Position numbers and translations under genes: made by a program. From JAVJSD01 sp040219575 (lineage in GTDB: Bacteria; Planctomycetota; Planctomycetia; Pirellulales; Pirellulaceae), in the NCBI GenBank assembly GCA_040219575.1, contig JAVJSD010000027.1, positions 62,001 to 126,000 of the forward strand: a stretch of DNA of 64,000 bases. Direction: 5' to 3'. The notes under the pieces were generated by a model. That model saw nothing but the letters and a program-made list of their open reading frames with translations, made no database searches and was not told the origin of the DNA. Of this stretch, positions 23,466-32,844 are shown in pieces (position 1 is the stretch's first letter; each line of letters opens with the position of its first letter).

Positions 23466-25022
23466 CTACCGCGCCACTTCGGTGAAGCGCGATTCGCGGA
23501 CGACGGTGACTTTGATCTCTCCGGGATAGGTGAGTTGCTCCTCGAAGGCCTTGGCGATGTCGCGGCAGATCTTGGCGGCCCGCACGTCGTCGGTGTCGCG
23601 CGATCCGACGATCACCCGCAGTTCGCGGCCGGCCTGAATGGCGAAGGCCTGGCTCACGCCGGCGAAACCGGTGGCGATCGACTCCAACTCCTCCATCCGC
23701 TTGATGTACCGCTCGAGCGTTTCGCGGCGGGCGCCGGGACGCGAGGCGCTGCAGGCGTCGGCCGTGGCGACCAGCATGGTGTAGGGATACTCGACCAGGA
23801 TCTCGTCGTGATGCCCCAGCGCCGCGTGCACCACCTCGGGGCCTTCGCCGTGCCGTTTGAGCAGGTCGGCGCCGATCTTGGGATGTCCGCCTTCCAGTTC
23901 GTGGTCGGCCGCCTTGCCGATGTCGTGCAGCAGGCCGCAGCGGCGTCCCAGGTCGCCGTTCATGCCGATCATCTCGGCCAGCATGCCGGTGATGAAGGCC
24001 ACCTCGACGCTGTGCCGCAGCACGTTCTGGCTGTAGCTGGTGCGGAAGTGCATTCGGCCCAGCATGTACAGCACGCGCTGATGCAGGCCGTGGACGTCGA
24101 CCTCCTGGGCCGCCTCCTCGCCCTTCTTTTGAATGAACTGCTCGATCTCCTTGTTCGTCTCGGCGACCACCTCCTCGATCCGCGAGGGGTGGATGCGGCC
24201 GTCGGCGATGAGCTTGTTGAGCGACTGCCGGGCGATCTCACGGCGGACCGGATCGAACCCGCTGACGATCACCACGCCGGGCGTGTCGTCGATGATGACG
24301 TCGACGCCGGTCTCCTTTTCGAAGGCGCGGATGTTGCGGCCCTCGCGGCCGATGATGCGGCCCTTCATTTCGTCGCTGGGGATGTCGACGGTGCTGGTGG
24401 TCGATTCCGCGGTATGGGCCGCCGCGTAGCGCTGCAGGGCGGTCAGCAGCATTTCGCGCGACTTCTGGTCGCAGATTTCCTGCATCTTCTTTTCGTGCTT
24501 GAGGATGATCGAGCCGGTCTCCTTGGAGAGCTCCTGCTCGAGCATGCTCAGCAACTTGTCGGTGGCCTCGTCGCGGTTCAGGCCGCTGACCTCGTGCAGG
24601 CGCTGACGCTGCATGTCGACCAGCTTCGAAGCCTCCTCCTGGCGCGAGCTGACTTCCTCCAGCCGCTCGGCCAGACGCCGCTGCGTGCTTTCCACGATCC
24701 GCTCCTGCTTGCGGACGTCGTCGGCCTGCTGCTCGACCGTCTCCTGCCGTTTGTCGAGCAGACGCTCTCGCTCGCGGAGCTCGTCGCGGACCTTGGCCAG
24801 CTCGCGCTCGGCGGCGGCCTTCTCGTCGAGGGCCTTGGCCTTGATCTCGAGCTCCGCCTCCTTGAGCTTGTTGGCGGCCTCGCGCTCGGCCCGTTCGAGG
24901 ATCTGCCGGGCTTCGCTCTCGGCGTCCTTGCGGCGCAGGCGGTCGAGCAGCTTGACCAGGGTGAAGGTCAAACCGGCGGTCAGCACCGCGGTAATGATCA
25001 CGGGTAAGACAAGTTCTGTCAC
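23466..25022 (-). CDS. rny: Ribonuclease Y
   Basis: 518 residues, GTG start. It is a membrane-anchored endoribonuclease that initiates mRNA decay. The N-terminal membrane helix is LVLPVIITAVLTAGLTFTLV. Residues of about 30-205 are a long Glu/Arg-rich coiled coil. A KH domain follows (MKGRIIGREGRNIRAFEKETGVDVIIDDTPG), then an HD domain with GLLHDIGKAADHELEGGHPKIG as metal-binding site. The C-terminal FAIQAGRELRVIV and YPGEIKVTVVRE are typical. The length matches the family. It is the first gene of a probable rny-ymdB unit. Confidence 0.96.
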   Translation of the reverse strand: MTELVLPVIITAVLTAGLTFTLVKLLDRLRRKDAESEARQILERAEREAANKLKEAELEIKAKALDEKAAAERELAKVRDELRERERLLDKRQETVEQQADDVRKQERIVESTQRRLAERLEEVSSRQEEASKLVDMQRQRLHEVSGLNRDEATDKLLSMLEQELSKETGSIILKHEKKMQEICDQKSREMLLTALQRYAAAHTAESTTSTVDIPSDEMKGRIIGREGRNIRAFEKETGVDVIIDDTPGVVIVSGFDPVRREIARQSLNKLIADGRIHPSRIEEVVAETNKEIEQFIQKKGEEAAQEVDVHGLHQRVLYMLGRMHFRTSYSQNVLRHSVEVAFITGMLAEMIGMNGDLGRRCGLLHDIGKAADHELEGGHPKIGADLLKRHGEGPEVVHAALGHHDEILVEYPYTMLVATADACSASRPGARRETLERYIKRMEELESIATGFAGVSQAFAIQAGRELRVIVGSRDTDDVRAAKICRDIAKAFEEQLTYPGEIKVTVVRESRFTEVAR

Positions 25023-25965
25023 GGTACGTTCCCTCGCACGATGAGTGCGCGGCGGCGCCGCCGAAGGAACGCCCGGCCTGGCGATACGCAGGCCGCGCCG
25101 TCACCCCTCAAACTTCGGGAGAACGCGTCAGACGAGAAGTTCCACGTGCCGACCGTCGGGAAAGACTTTTCCCTCGGAGAAAGCGAGCGTCAGCGGTCGC
25201 GCCACACCAAGGGCGGACGACTTGTCCGATGACGATCGCCACCGGAGGATTGCGCGCCCGTGCGGCGGCCAGGCGCCGCCTCGCGCGCACCGAGACAACT
25301 CGAGATCATCCATCCCCAACCCGGCACCCACACCAGGGGCAAGCGGGACGGCTGCGAGCCCCCGCACATGCGCCCATCGGAACGAACCAACACTGGCTCC
25401 AGGCGTTGGTTCTGTTGCGGCAACATCCCCAGGAGGAACCGCACAATCATCAGCAGGAAAGTCATCATCGAGCCTGCTCTTCGTTCGAGAAGTGGTTGCC
25501 AGAAGGGACTGGTCAAAACGCGCGAACTCGCTCGCGACGACGCCGTTTCTCCAGGAAACGCCGCACACGCGATGGATTCATTTCGCTCGGCAGCGGCGAA
25601 ACCCGCCGGACAATCTGACGGACTACTCCACTGCAAGCTCTATGGTAGCAGAGTCTTTACATTCTGCAACTAGTTTGCACGCGGATGGTTGCGACGAGAA
25701 ATGAGGCCGGTTGCGGCGAGTTTCAGGCCGGGGGGGAAGGCGGGCGCAAGGCAAAAGTGAGAAGGTAAAAGGCAAATGGGGGAGTTTCGACTGCCGGAAG
25801 ACGGCCAACCGCGCCGTCGAGGCGGATCGATGTCGCCTGGCACGCGAGTATGCCTACCCGTTGCCTCTTCCTCTGTGGCCTCTGTGCCCTCGGTGGTAGG
25901 AACCTTCCGTCCACGGACGGAGAAGAGGGAAAACCAAACGGAACACACCAGCGAGTTCGAACGTT
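25023..25965. other. 943-bp gap without a recognisable gene
   Basis: No frame here has family similarity or a convincing start with ribosome-binding site. A minus-strand frame near 25480-25420 has a short hydrophobic run (MMTFLLMIVRFLLGMLP) but degenerates into low-complexity sequence. The part near 25860-25890 (ttgcctcttcctctgtggcc) looks like a dispersed non-coding repeat. A structured RNA cannot be excluded by eye. Confidence 0.5.
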
Positions 25966-27369
25966 CTACCCGAACAACTCCATCACCGGTTCGCCCGTGG
26001 TTAGCGGGCGCGAAATGCCGCTGTTGTTCTGCGGGGCGTTGAAGGGAATGTCGAGGGCGTGGTAGATGGTGGCGGCCAGTTCCTCGGGGCGGATGGGGTT
26101 GCTGGTGGGATACTCGCCGTATTTGTTGGACTCGCCATACACCTGGCCGCCGGCGATGCCGCAGCCGGCCATGATGGCGGAGAAACACTTGGGCCAGTGC
26201 TGGCGTCCGGGCGGTTGCTGGGTCAATACTTTGGGCGTGCGGCCGAACTCTCCCGTCACCACCACCAGCGTGTTGTCCAGCATGCCGCGTTCTTTGAGAT
26301 CGGACAGCAGTCCGGCGAGCGCCTGGTCCAACCGCGGCAGGCAGAATCCCATGCCGTAGGAGCCCTCGCCAAAAGCGTTGCCCATGCCCATATTACCACC
26401 GTGCATATCCCAACTGCTGCTGGGGGGGCCCTTCGTATCGTGCGGCGCCTGACCGGCCCAGCCGTTGACGGTGACGAACCGCACGCCGGCCTCGACCATC
26501 CGTCGGGCAAGCAGCAGGTTCTGCCCCAGTGGATGGCGCCCGTAGCGGTCGCGCACCTTCGCCGGCTCGCGGTCCATGTCGAACGCTTCCCGGCCTTCCG
26601 GCCGCGTCATGGCCTCGTAGCCCTTCTCACGCAACTCCTCCCAGTCGGCGCCGACGTCGTCGCCGGACAGCGCGTCGCTCTCGATGCTGGCGAGCAGATT
26701 GCGGCGCTTGGCGAGGCGAGCGGGATCGCCCAGGTCGTAGATTTCCGGCGGGGTGAAACCGTCCATCGCCGGATGATTCTGGGCCGAACCGACGAATACC
26801 GGCGCGTAGGCCGAGCCAAGGTAGCCGCCGATGCCGATGTTCGGCGCACAGAAGACGGGTGGTCCGACGCACTTGATGAGCCACGCGTTGGAGACGATGT
26901 TCCGTTTGCTCGGCAGATGCTTGGTGACGACCGAACCGAGGTAAGGCAGGTCGTCGGGCACGCCCTGCTGGACGCGTTTGGTTGATTGGCCGCTGAGCAG
27001 ATTGTGCATCGCATCGAAGTGATTGCTGATGCCGCCCGGATGCGTCATCGAGTTGATGAGCGTGAACTGGTCGGTCAACTTCGCCAACTGCGTGTGCATC
27101 TCGTTGATGCGCATGCCCGGCACCTTGGTGGCGATGGGCTGGTAGGGTCCTCGGATCGTATCGGGCGCGTTGGGTTTCATGTCCCAGGTATCGACATGAC
27201 TCGGACCGCCGCAGAGCAACACAAAGATGCACGACTTCTCGGCGGCGACGGCGTTGCCGCTCGCATCCAGCTTGTCGCTGCCCAGCACCATTCCCGGCAT
27301 GCCCAGCGAAAGCGCGCCCATGCCGCCCGCGATAAGGGCCTGCCGTCGGTTCAGCTCAAAGTTGTTCAT
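25966..27369 (-). CDS. DUF1501 protein with Tat signal
   Basis: 467 residues; the start at ATG 27369 has agga 8 nt upstream. The N terminus NRRQALIAGGMGALSLGMPG is a twin-arginine signal. Family stretches are VLLCGGPSHVDTWDMKPNAPDTIRG, HTQLAKLTDQFTLINSMTH, VTVNGWAGQAPHDTKG and VVTGEFGRTPKV. The DUF1501 fold is related to alkaline phosphatase/sulfatase enzymes; its substrate is unknown. In planctomycetes it usually pairs with a DUF1549/DUF1553 cytochrome-like protein, but none is adjacent. The upstream gene on the same strand is the Tat-tagged ammonia-lyase-like protein 188 bp away. Confidence 0.9.
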   Translation of the reverse strand: MNNFELNRRQALIAGGMGALSLGMPGMVLGSDKLDASGNAVAAEKSCIFVLLCGGPSHVDTWDMKPNAPDTIRGPYQPIATKVPGMRINEMHTQLAKLTDQFTLINSMTHPGGISNHFDAMHNLLSGQSTKRVQQGVPDDLPYLGSVVTKHLPSKRNIVSNAWLIKCVGPPVFCAPNIGIGGYLGSAYAPVFVGSAQNHPAMDGFTPPEIYDLGDPARLAKRRNLLASIESDALSGDDVGADWEELREKGYEAMTRPEGREAFDMDREPAKVRDRYGRHPLGQNLLLARRMVEAGVRFVTVNGWAGQAPHDTKGPPSSSWDMHGGNMGMGNAFGEGSYGMGFCLPRLDQALAGLLSDLKERGMLDNTLVVVTGEFGRTPKVLTQQPPGRQHWPKCFSAIMAGCGIAGGQVYGESNKYGEYPTSNPIRPEELAATIYHALDIPFNAPQNNSGISRPLTTGEPVMELFG

Positions 27370-27557
27370 GGAGATTCCTGGTAGCGTTCGATATTGATGG
27401 TAAGCGTTGCGTCGCGTAAGACGATCAACCTCATGCCGGGAGTCGTTCGTCTGGAACACCCCGATCGCCACCCAGGGTAGCGTAAGTCGAGGGCTGGTGT
27501 CGAGTCAAATGACCGCTCGTCGAGCGGTTTGCAGGCCAACCAGCCATTTTTCGCGAC

Positions 27558-29876
27558 TCACACCATCGCGCCCAGAATGCGTGCCGTTTCTCTGGCCGCG
27601 GTGGGCGGCGAAAGGGCCGTCACGGCGACGCCCGATACGACCTTGGTGATGTTGTGATCGACCTTGCCCGGCTCGCCCCATACGGCGCCCTTGGGCGCCG
27701 TGATGTAGACCGAAAACGTGTGGTGGCCGCTGCCGGGACGCTCGCCGATCACGTGCAACAAGGCGCGATGGTCGGGCAGATCGGCGAATAGCGTTTCGCC
27801 GATACGGTAGCCGGCGCGGACGCGTCCCGAGGTGAGCACAAGATGCTCCGGCGCCGGATGAAGGCCGCCTTGCGACAGCGCCTCGCGGAGCGCTTTTAAA
27901 TAGGGCGCCAGGTGGCCGCGGTCCATGATCGCCAGTGCGTTGAGCCCGTCGGAGACGACGATCTGCACATCGTATCGGCCCGCGTGCCGCTCGCGGAGCT
28001 TTCGCAGTCGTTCGATGGACGCCGCGTCGAGCCGTTCGCCCGATTCCGGGTGCAGGATGTAGTCCGTGCGGTCCTCCGATCGCGTCGACAACGGGAAGAC
28101 GCCCGGCACTTCCGCGATGAAGGCCGGCGCAAGTTCGGTCCAGATGCTGCGTTTCGCGTCGGCGTAAATCCGGCGGATGTCCCTTTCGAGCGCGGGCTCG
28201 AGATCGGCCGGTTTTTCGCCGTGGCCGCGAGCGATGAACACGCCGCGGCGTCGAATCGCGGCGAGTTGCGTTTCGCCGTCTTGTACGATTTCTTCTCTGC
28301 CGCGCGTATCGCCTTTCTTGCGGCGATATTGCAGATACACCCACAGCGGATCGCCGAAGTGTTCGGTCGGCCGGCCCCGCTCGTCGATCACCCCAAGTTG
28401 TTGGAAGAATCGCCACATGCCGTCGTTTACGCGGTAGCCGAATTTCTCGCGCAGCCGAACGTGGTCTTGATAGCCGGTCGTCAGGTAGCCGAGCATCGGA
28501 TCGATCTTGGTGGGGAGCGCCATCAGGTAGGCCGGATTGGCGGGCATCACCTGTTGAAGGCACCAGTCGAGATCGTCGAGCGAGACGTCCATGTGCAGCG
28601 TCGAACAAACGTCGAGCCCGATGCACAGCCCGTGCAGTTTCCCCATCACGATGTCTTCCAGGCAGCACCGGACGAGTTGTTCGCGACTGCGGAACACCTC
28701 CGGCCCGATGAATCCGGCGACGTCGTTGAGGTGCACCCACGGCGAACCCTCGGCACTCGCTTGCCGCCCGCTGGCGGTCCTCGCCTCGGCCACCCTATGC
28801 GTCAGCGCGCGGGCGAATCCGTACTTGCGCGCCTCGTGGATCAGCATGTCGAAGCCGTGGGCGTGGCCGTTGGTGAAATCGGCCCCTTGACCGGTTTCGA
28901 AATACAGGCCGAACGGCCCGTTGCGGGCGGCGGCGTAGCCGAGCATCTTCTCGACGTCGATGTCGAAGGTGGCGTTGGCCGTGTCGCTGCCGGCGATGCT
29001 TTGAAACCAGAGGGCGGTGCTGCCGGGGCGCGACTGCTCGACCTGGGCCTGCACGTCGATGTGCGAGAGCACGCAGTGCGGCAAGAGGTCCTGGATGCCG
29101 AACGTCTCCAGCACGTCCTGGAGCGTGAGTTGGATGGCCGCCACCGATTCCGGCTCACTCGAGACCGGATTGGCGCCGAGCACCACGTCGCCGACCGCAT
29201 ACGACCAGCCGTCGAACACCTGCCAGCGGATGTCGTCGACGTTGTCGGTCGGGGAGTTCGGCTGAATCCGCGCCCCCAGGTAGCCTTTCGCGCCGATCTT
29301 GCCGCCGGGAAGCGGATTGAAAACCTTGGCGCCGATCGCGATCAACTGCTGATTGCTCATCAGCTTCACGACGCAGGCGATCACATCGCTCGACAGCCCG
29401 CCGGCGACCGCTTTGATTTCGTCCTCGCTTTTGGTGAGCAGAAACTGTTTCAACTCCCCGAGCGTGAGCCCCGCCGTCTTGTCCGCGGCTTCTCGATCGC
29501 GGTGGGCCTCGATCAGCGCGAACAGCTTGTCTTCCAACAGAGGATGGGCGTCGAGATCGCCGACGCGTGTGTCGGCCAGCAGCGCGCGGGCCCTCTCGCG
29601 CGAGGCGTCGTCGACCGCCGCCACGCCGACGATCTGATCCCCTTCCTTGAATTCGTTCGCCGCGCCGAGAATTCGCTTATAGAGCGCCGCATCGAAACGG
29701 CCGGTCGTCCGTCGGAGGTAGGCGAAGACATCTTCGCCCGATTCAACCTTCGACAGCGAAACACCCGCGGCGGCCGGTTCGGCGATCGCGAGCCTGCCCC
29801 GGTCGCCCTCCAACGCCAATCCCACCGCGCCCCCCGCCAACGCCGCTAGAAACGATCTACGGGGAATCATCGTCAT
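27558..29876 (-). CDS. Fused EutB-EutC ethanolamine ammonia-lyase-like protein with Tat signal
   Basis: 772 residues. The N terminus MTMIPRRSFLAALAGGAVGLAL is a twin-arginine signal. Residues of about 40-560 resemble EutB, the large catalytic subunit: GEDVFAYLRR, LTLGELKQFLLTK, AKVFNPLPGGKIGAKGYLGAR, RIQPNSPTDN, DVVLGANPVSS, MPANPAYLMALPTKIDPMLGYLTT. From about 570 it resembles EutC, the small subunit: RTDYILHPESGERLDAAS, DVQIVVSDGLNALAI, VRAGYRIGETL, VIGERPGSGHHTFSVYIT, DHNITKVVSG. The known enzyme is cytoplasmic, adenosylcobalamin-dependent, with separate subunits. Export of a folded fused form would be unusual. There is no eutA reactivase or other eut gene nearby. The best alternative is a divergent family member with another substrate. 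Confidence 0.85.
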   Translation of the reverse strand: MTMIPRRSFLAALAGGAVGLALEGDRGRLAIAEPAAAGVSLSKVESGEDVFAYLRRTTGRFDAALYKRILGAANEFKEGDQIVGVAAVDDASRERARALLADTRVGDLDAHPLLEDKLFALIEAHRDREAADKTAGLTLGELKQFLLTKSEDEIKAVAGGLSSDVIACVVKLMSNQQLIAIGAKVFNPLPGGKIGAKGYLGARIQPNSPTDNVDDIRWQVFDGWSYAVGDVVLGANPVSSEPESVAAIQLTLQDVLETFGIQDLLPHCVLSHIDVQAQVEQSRPGSTALWFQSIAGSDTANATFDIDVEKMLGYAAARNGPFGLYFETGQGADFTNGHAHGFDMLIHEARKYGFARALTHRVAEARTASGRQASAEGSPWVHLNDVAGFIGPEVFRSREQLVRCCLEDIVMGKLHGLCIGLDVCSTLHMDVSLDDLDWCLQQVMPANPAYLMALPTKIDPMLGYLTTGYQDHVRLREKFGYRVNDGMWRFFQQLGVIDERGRPTEHFGDPLWVYLQYRRKKGDTRGREEIVQDGETQLAAIRRRGVFIARGHGEKPADLEPALERDIRRIYADAKRSIWTELAPAFIAEVPGVFPLSTRSEDRTDYILHPESGERLDAASIERLRKLRERHAGRYDVQIVVSDGLNALAIMDRGHLAPYLKALREALSQGGLHPAPEHLVLTSGRVRAGYRIGETLFADLPDHRALLHVIGERPGSGHHTFSVYITAPKGAVWGEPGKVDHNITKVVSGVAVTALSPPTAARETARILGAMV

Positions 29877-29942
29877 CGGTTCCGTTGATCGCAGTTGAAG
29901 AACACCGCGCGGCACACCGTCGCACCGTCTCTATTCAGCGTG

Positions 29943-30134
29943 TCACAGCGGCGACCGTGTTGCAACATTCTTCTGCCGACGAAAAAATCCAGGCGAGCAA
30001 CGCACGTCGCTCCAGCCCAGATCGTCGACGAGAATGAACCGCACGTTCTGCCTCTCTTGAGCGCCGGCCGCGGCCAGCGGCGACGGGGCCAGGAAGGCGC
30101 AGAGGAGCAATGGAGGCGCGATCGTAATCCTCAT
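29943..30134 (-). pseudogene. Sulfatase N-terminal remnant
   Basis: A 63-codon frame from ATG 30134 encodes a signal peptide (MRITIAPPLLLCAFLAPSPLAAA) followed by NVRFILVDDLGWSDVRCSPG, which matches the first metal-binding strand of sulfatases (N..FI..DD.GW.D). The similarity stops after about 15 further residues at TGA 29943, so all of the catalytic part is missing. It lies in the divergent gap between the EutBC-like gene and an intact sulfatase of opposite orientation, so it is a decayed paralog and not a fragment of that gene. Confidence 0.75.
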
Positions 30135-30281
30135 TTGCGAATCGCTATCGGTGTCGTGAGTGACAGGCGCGCCGCGAGGCCGCCTCCAGCGAGTCGACTT
30201 GCAATCGACGCTGCGTGCGATGACGATGGGCGTCGTGCCGCCGCCTTTTCCCATCCGCGGACCAACGGAGATTCCCTGTCG

Positions 30282-31643
30282 ATGAAAGCGCCGTTTTCCA
30301 TTCTCGCGATCCCGGCGACATGGTGCCTCGTCGCCCTCTGCACTGTCGAAACCTCCGCCGCGGAAGCGACGCCGCCGAATATCGTGATCGTGTTGGGCGA
30401 CGACCACGGCTGGCGCGACGCGGGCTGTTATGGCAACCAGGAGGTGCGCACGCCGAACCTCGACCACTTGGCCCAGCAGGGACTGCGGTTCACGCAGGCC
30501 TTCACGGCGACGGCGATGTGCGCGCCGACGCGGCAACAGCTCTATACCGGGCTGTTCCCAGTGCGCAACGGCGCCTACCCCAATCACAGCCGCGTGCGGG
30601 ACGGCGTCAAGAGCCTGCCGCACTACCTGAAGAAGATCGGCTACCGCGTGGCGCTGGCCGGCAAGACGCACATCGGGCCACGGGCCTCGTTCCCCTTCGA
30701 GTACCTGCCGCTGGAGAAGGCCGAGGCGTTCATCGAGCGCGACGACGAGCGGCCATACTGCCTGGTCTTCGCCTCGCACCATCCGCATGTGAAGTGGACC
30801 GCCGGCGACGCGTCGCAGTACGATCCGCAAAAGCTTACCGTGCCGCCGCAGTTGGCCGACACGCCCGAGACGCGCTCCGCCCTCTGCCGCTACTACGCCG
30901 AGGTGACGGCCCTCGACGAACAAGTCGGCTCGTTGATGCGCTGCGTGCGCGAGGCCGGCGACGAAGACAACACCATCTTTCTCTACACCAGCGAGCAGGG
31001 CGCTCAGTTTCCCTTCGGCAAGTGGACCTGCTACGACCACGGCCTGCACGTGGAGTTGATCGTCCGCTGGCCGGGGCATGTGGCGGCGGGCCGAGCAACC
31101 GACGCGCTGGTGCAATACGTCGATGTCGTTCCCACCTTGCTGGCGGCGATCGGCCGAGAGCCGCCGGCAGGGCTTGACGGACGCAGTTTTCTGCCGGTGC
31201 TGTTGGGTGAGTCGGACGAGCACGCCGACTACGTGTATGGCGTGCACACCACGCAGGGCATCATCGCCGGCCGGCCGTATCCCATCCGCTCGATTCGCGA
31301 TCGCCGCTACAAGTACATCCGCAACCTGAATGCCGACGAGGTGTTCCACAACACCGTCATCGCAAGCGACGCAGAAAACTACTGGCGGTCGTGGGTCGCG
31401 GCGGCTGAGACCGACGAACACGCCGCCGCCCGCGTGACGTGGTACCAGCGTCGCCCGGCCGAAGAGTTCTATGATCTGGAAACCGATCCCTACGAACTGC
31501 ACAACCTCGCTGCCGATCCCGCGCATCGCGACCGTATCACCGCCATGCGGCGACGGCTCGAGGCGTGGATGAAGCAACAAGGCGATGAAGGCATGGCCAC
31601 CGAGTTGCAAGCCGGCGAACATCGGCAGGGCCGCAATCGCTGA
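30282..31643 (+). CDS. Secreted sulfatase, N-sulfoglucosamine sulfohydrolase-like
   Basis: 453 residues from ATG 30282, preceded by ggag; the frame upstream to 29895 is non-coding in character. Signal peptide MKAPFSILAIPATWCLVALC...SAA. Metal ligands PNIVIVLGDDHGWRDAGCYG; active-site Cys80 in MCAPTRQQLYTG gives the C-x-P-x-R motif that becomes formylglycine. FLYTSEQGAQFPFGKWTCYDHG holds further ligands and resembles heparan N-sulfatases. DLETDPYELHNLAADP is the usual C-terminal signature. It would cleave sulfate from polysaccharides in the periplasm or outside. It is divergent from the EutBC-like gene and convergent with an esterase. Confidence 0.93.
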   Translation: MKAPFSILAIPATWCLVALCTVETSAAEATPPNIVIVLGDDHGWRDAGCYGNQEVRTPNLDHLAQQGLRFTQAFTATAMCAPTRQQLYTGLFPVRNGAYPNHSRVRDGVKSLPHYLKKIGYRVALAGKTHIGPRASFPFEYLPLEKAEAFIERDDERPYCLVFASHHPHVKWTAGDASQYDPQKLTVPPQLADTPETRSALCRYYAEVTALDEQVGSLMRCVREAGDEDNTIFLYTSEQGAQFPFGKWTCYDHGLHVELIVRWPGHVAAGRATDALVQYVDVVPTLLAAIGREPPAGLDGRSFLPVLLGESDEHADYVYGVHTTQGIIAGRPYPIRSIRDRRYKYIRNLNADEVFHNTVIASDAENYWRSWVAAAETDEHAAARVTWYQRRPAEEFYDLETDPYELHNLAADPAHRDRITAMRRRLEAWMKQQGDEGMATELQAGEHRQGRNR

Positions 31644-31670
31644 CGCCGCCCAGCGTACAAAGCACGATGC

Positions 31671-32804
31671 TTACCGCTTGATCGGCAGATGCTTCTCGAA
31701 CCAGGCGACCATCCGCTCGCGCATGTCGGGCAGGTACTCGTGGCCGGTGTTCTCGTACAGCACACTGAGGAAGTTGTCCTCCGCGTCGTACAGGCGATAC
31801 ACGGCGCCGACCTTCTTCTCCAGAACTTCAATGCCGTCGGGCGGGGCGTTGCGGTCTTCGTCACCGGAAAGTTGGAGCATCGGCCGCGGGGCGACCAGGG
31901 CGTAGATGGCCTCGGTGTCAAAATGTTTCAGCAGGCCGGGCACGAAGTAATAGATGCCGTGCGAACTGCCGTGGGCGAGTAGCTCCTCGTAGCGCGTGAA
32001 GCAGTCAACGCCGACGATGGCCTTGAGGCGGTCGTCGAGCGCGGCCGTCCACCAGGCTCGTGTGCAACCCATGCTTCCGCCGGTGGCGCCGATCCGTTGG
32101 TCGTCGAGTTCCTCGCGGGTCTGCAGGTAGTCCATCAGGCACTGTTCGTCGCGGACCATCAGGCCCCAGGTGGTGCGTCCCTGCCAGAGGTGCAGTTTGA
32201 ACAGGCTGAGTTCTTGCCCGGCGGCCCCGCGCTCCATCTCGCCGCGCGGCCCCTTGCCGACGCGCTCTCCGTTGAAATAGCCATCGATCGCCGCCACGGC
32301 GTAGCCGCGCTTGACCAGCATCCAGCCGAGCGAGCGTTCGTTCGTGGGATCCGGCACATAGTCTTCCTTCGAGCCGCTGTGGCCGTGCATGCCGAGGATC
32401 ACCGGTACGGGACCGCGGCGGTCTTTCGGGATCGCCAGGATGCCCGGCACCGTCATGTCGACGCCGTTGTGAAACTCGAACCGCTCCAGCGTGAATTCGC
32501 CGCGGTCTTCGCGCGACAGGACTTTCACGCGGGCCGGATCGGGACGCGGCGGCATCTCGCCGACGAGGTCCAACAGAATCTCCCGCGTCTTGGGCCGGTC
32601 GACGTTCTTCCATTTCTCCAGGTCGGTCGGCAGGGGCCATGGTGGCGCTTTGACGCGGAAGTCCTCCGGAATCCCGGCCCACTTCTCGCCGAACTTCGTC
32701 CCCCCGCGCGAACTCTCCGGCGTCACCCGCACCTGGCCACAGGCGAGATTCCCCTGGGCGACAACGAGCAAACCGACTGCCAAAACCTGATGGAGACGGA
32801 TCAT
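31671..32804 (-). CDS. Secreted alpha/beta hydrolase (dienelactone hydrolase/acetyl-xylan-esterase type)
   Basis: 377 residues from MIRLHQVLAVG; signal peptide up to about residue 24. Alpha/beta-hydrolase elements in order: oxyanion region VPVILGMHGHSGSKEDYV, nucleophile elbow IGATGGSMGCTRAWWTAALD (Ser in GGSMG), acid MLQLSGDEDRNAPP, and His in YENTGHEYLPDM. These give a complete Ser-Asp-His triad. Planctomycete relatives are annotated as acetyl-xylan or glucuronoyl-type esterases; the ester substrate is not deducible. It is convergent with the sulfatase (27-bp gap), which would fit plant or algal polysaccharide breakdown, but there is no further evidence of a utilisation locus. Confidence 0.85.
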   Translation of the reverse strand: MIRLHQVLAVGLLVVAQGNLACGQVRVTPESSRGGTKFGEKWAGIPEDFRVKAPPWPLPTDLEKWKNVDRPKTREILLDLVGEMPPRPDPARVKVLSREDRGEFTLERFEFHNGVDMTVPGILAIPKDRRGPVPVILGMHGHSGSKEDYVPDPTNERSLGWMLVKRGYAVAAIDGYFNGERVGKGPRGEMERGAAGQELSLFKLHLWQGRTTWGLMVRDEQCLMDYLQTREELDDQRIGATGGSMGCTRAWWTAALDDRLKAIVGVDCFTRYEELLAHGSSHGIYYFVPGLLKHFDTEAIYALVAPRPMLQLSGDEDRNAPPDGIEVLEKKVGAVYRLYDAEDNFLSVLYENTGHEYLPDMRERMVAWFEKHLPIKR

Positions 32805-32844
32805 TGAGAGTTCCAACGGTTATCGGAGGGCACAGGAGAAGGAT

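Noticed and set aside
25190..25636. Minus-strand frame with a hydrophobic run (MMTFLLMIVRFLLGMLP)
   Set aside because: No ribosome-binding site, and the remainder is low-complexity without homology I recognise.
27510..27545. Small hairpin (accgct..agcggt) after the EutBC-like gene as terminator
   Set aside because: Stem of only 6 bp and no T-tract.
29895..30281. Longer sulfatase start at 29895
   Set aside because: The upstream part lacks signal-peptide character and family similarity; ATG 30282 begins a clean signal peptide with a nearby ggag.
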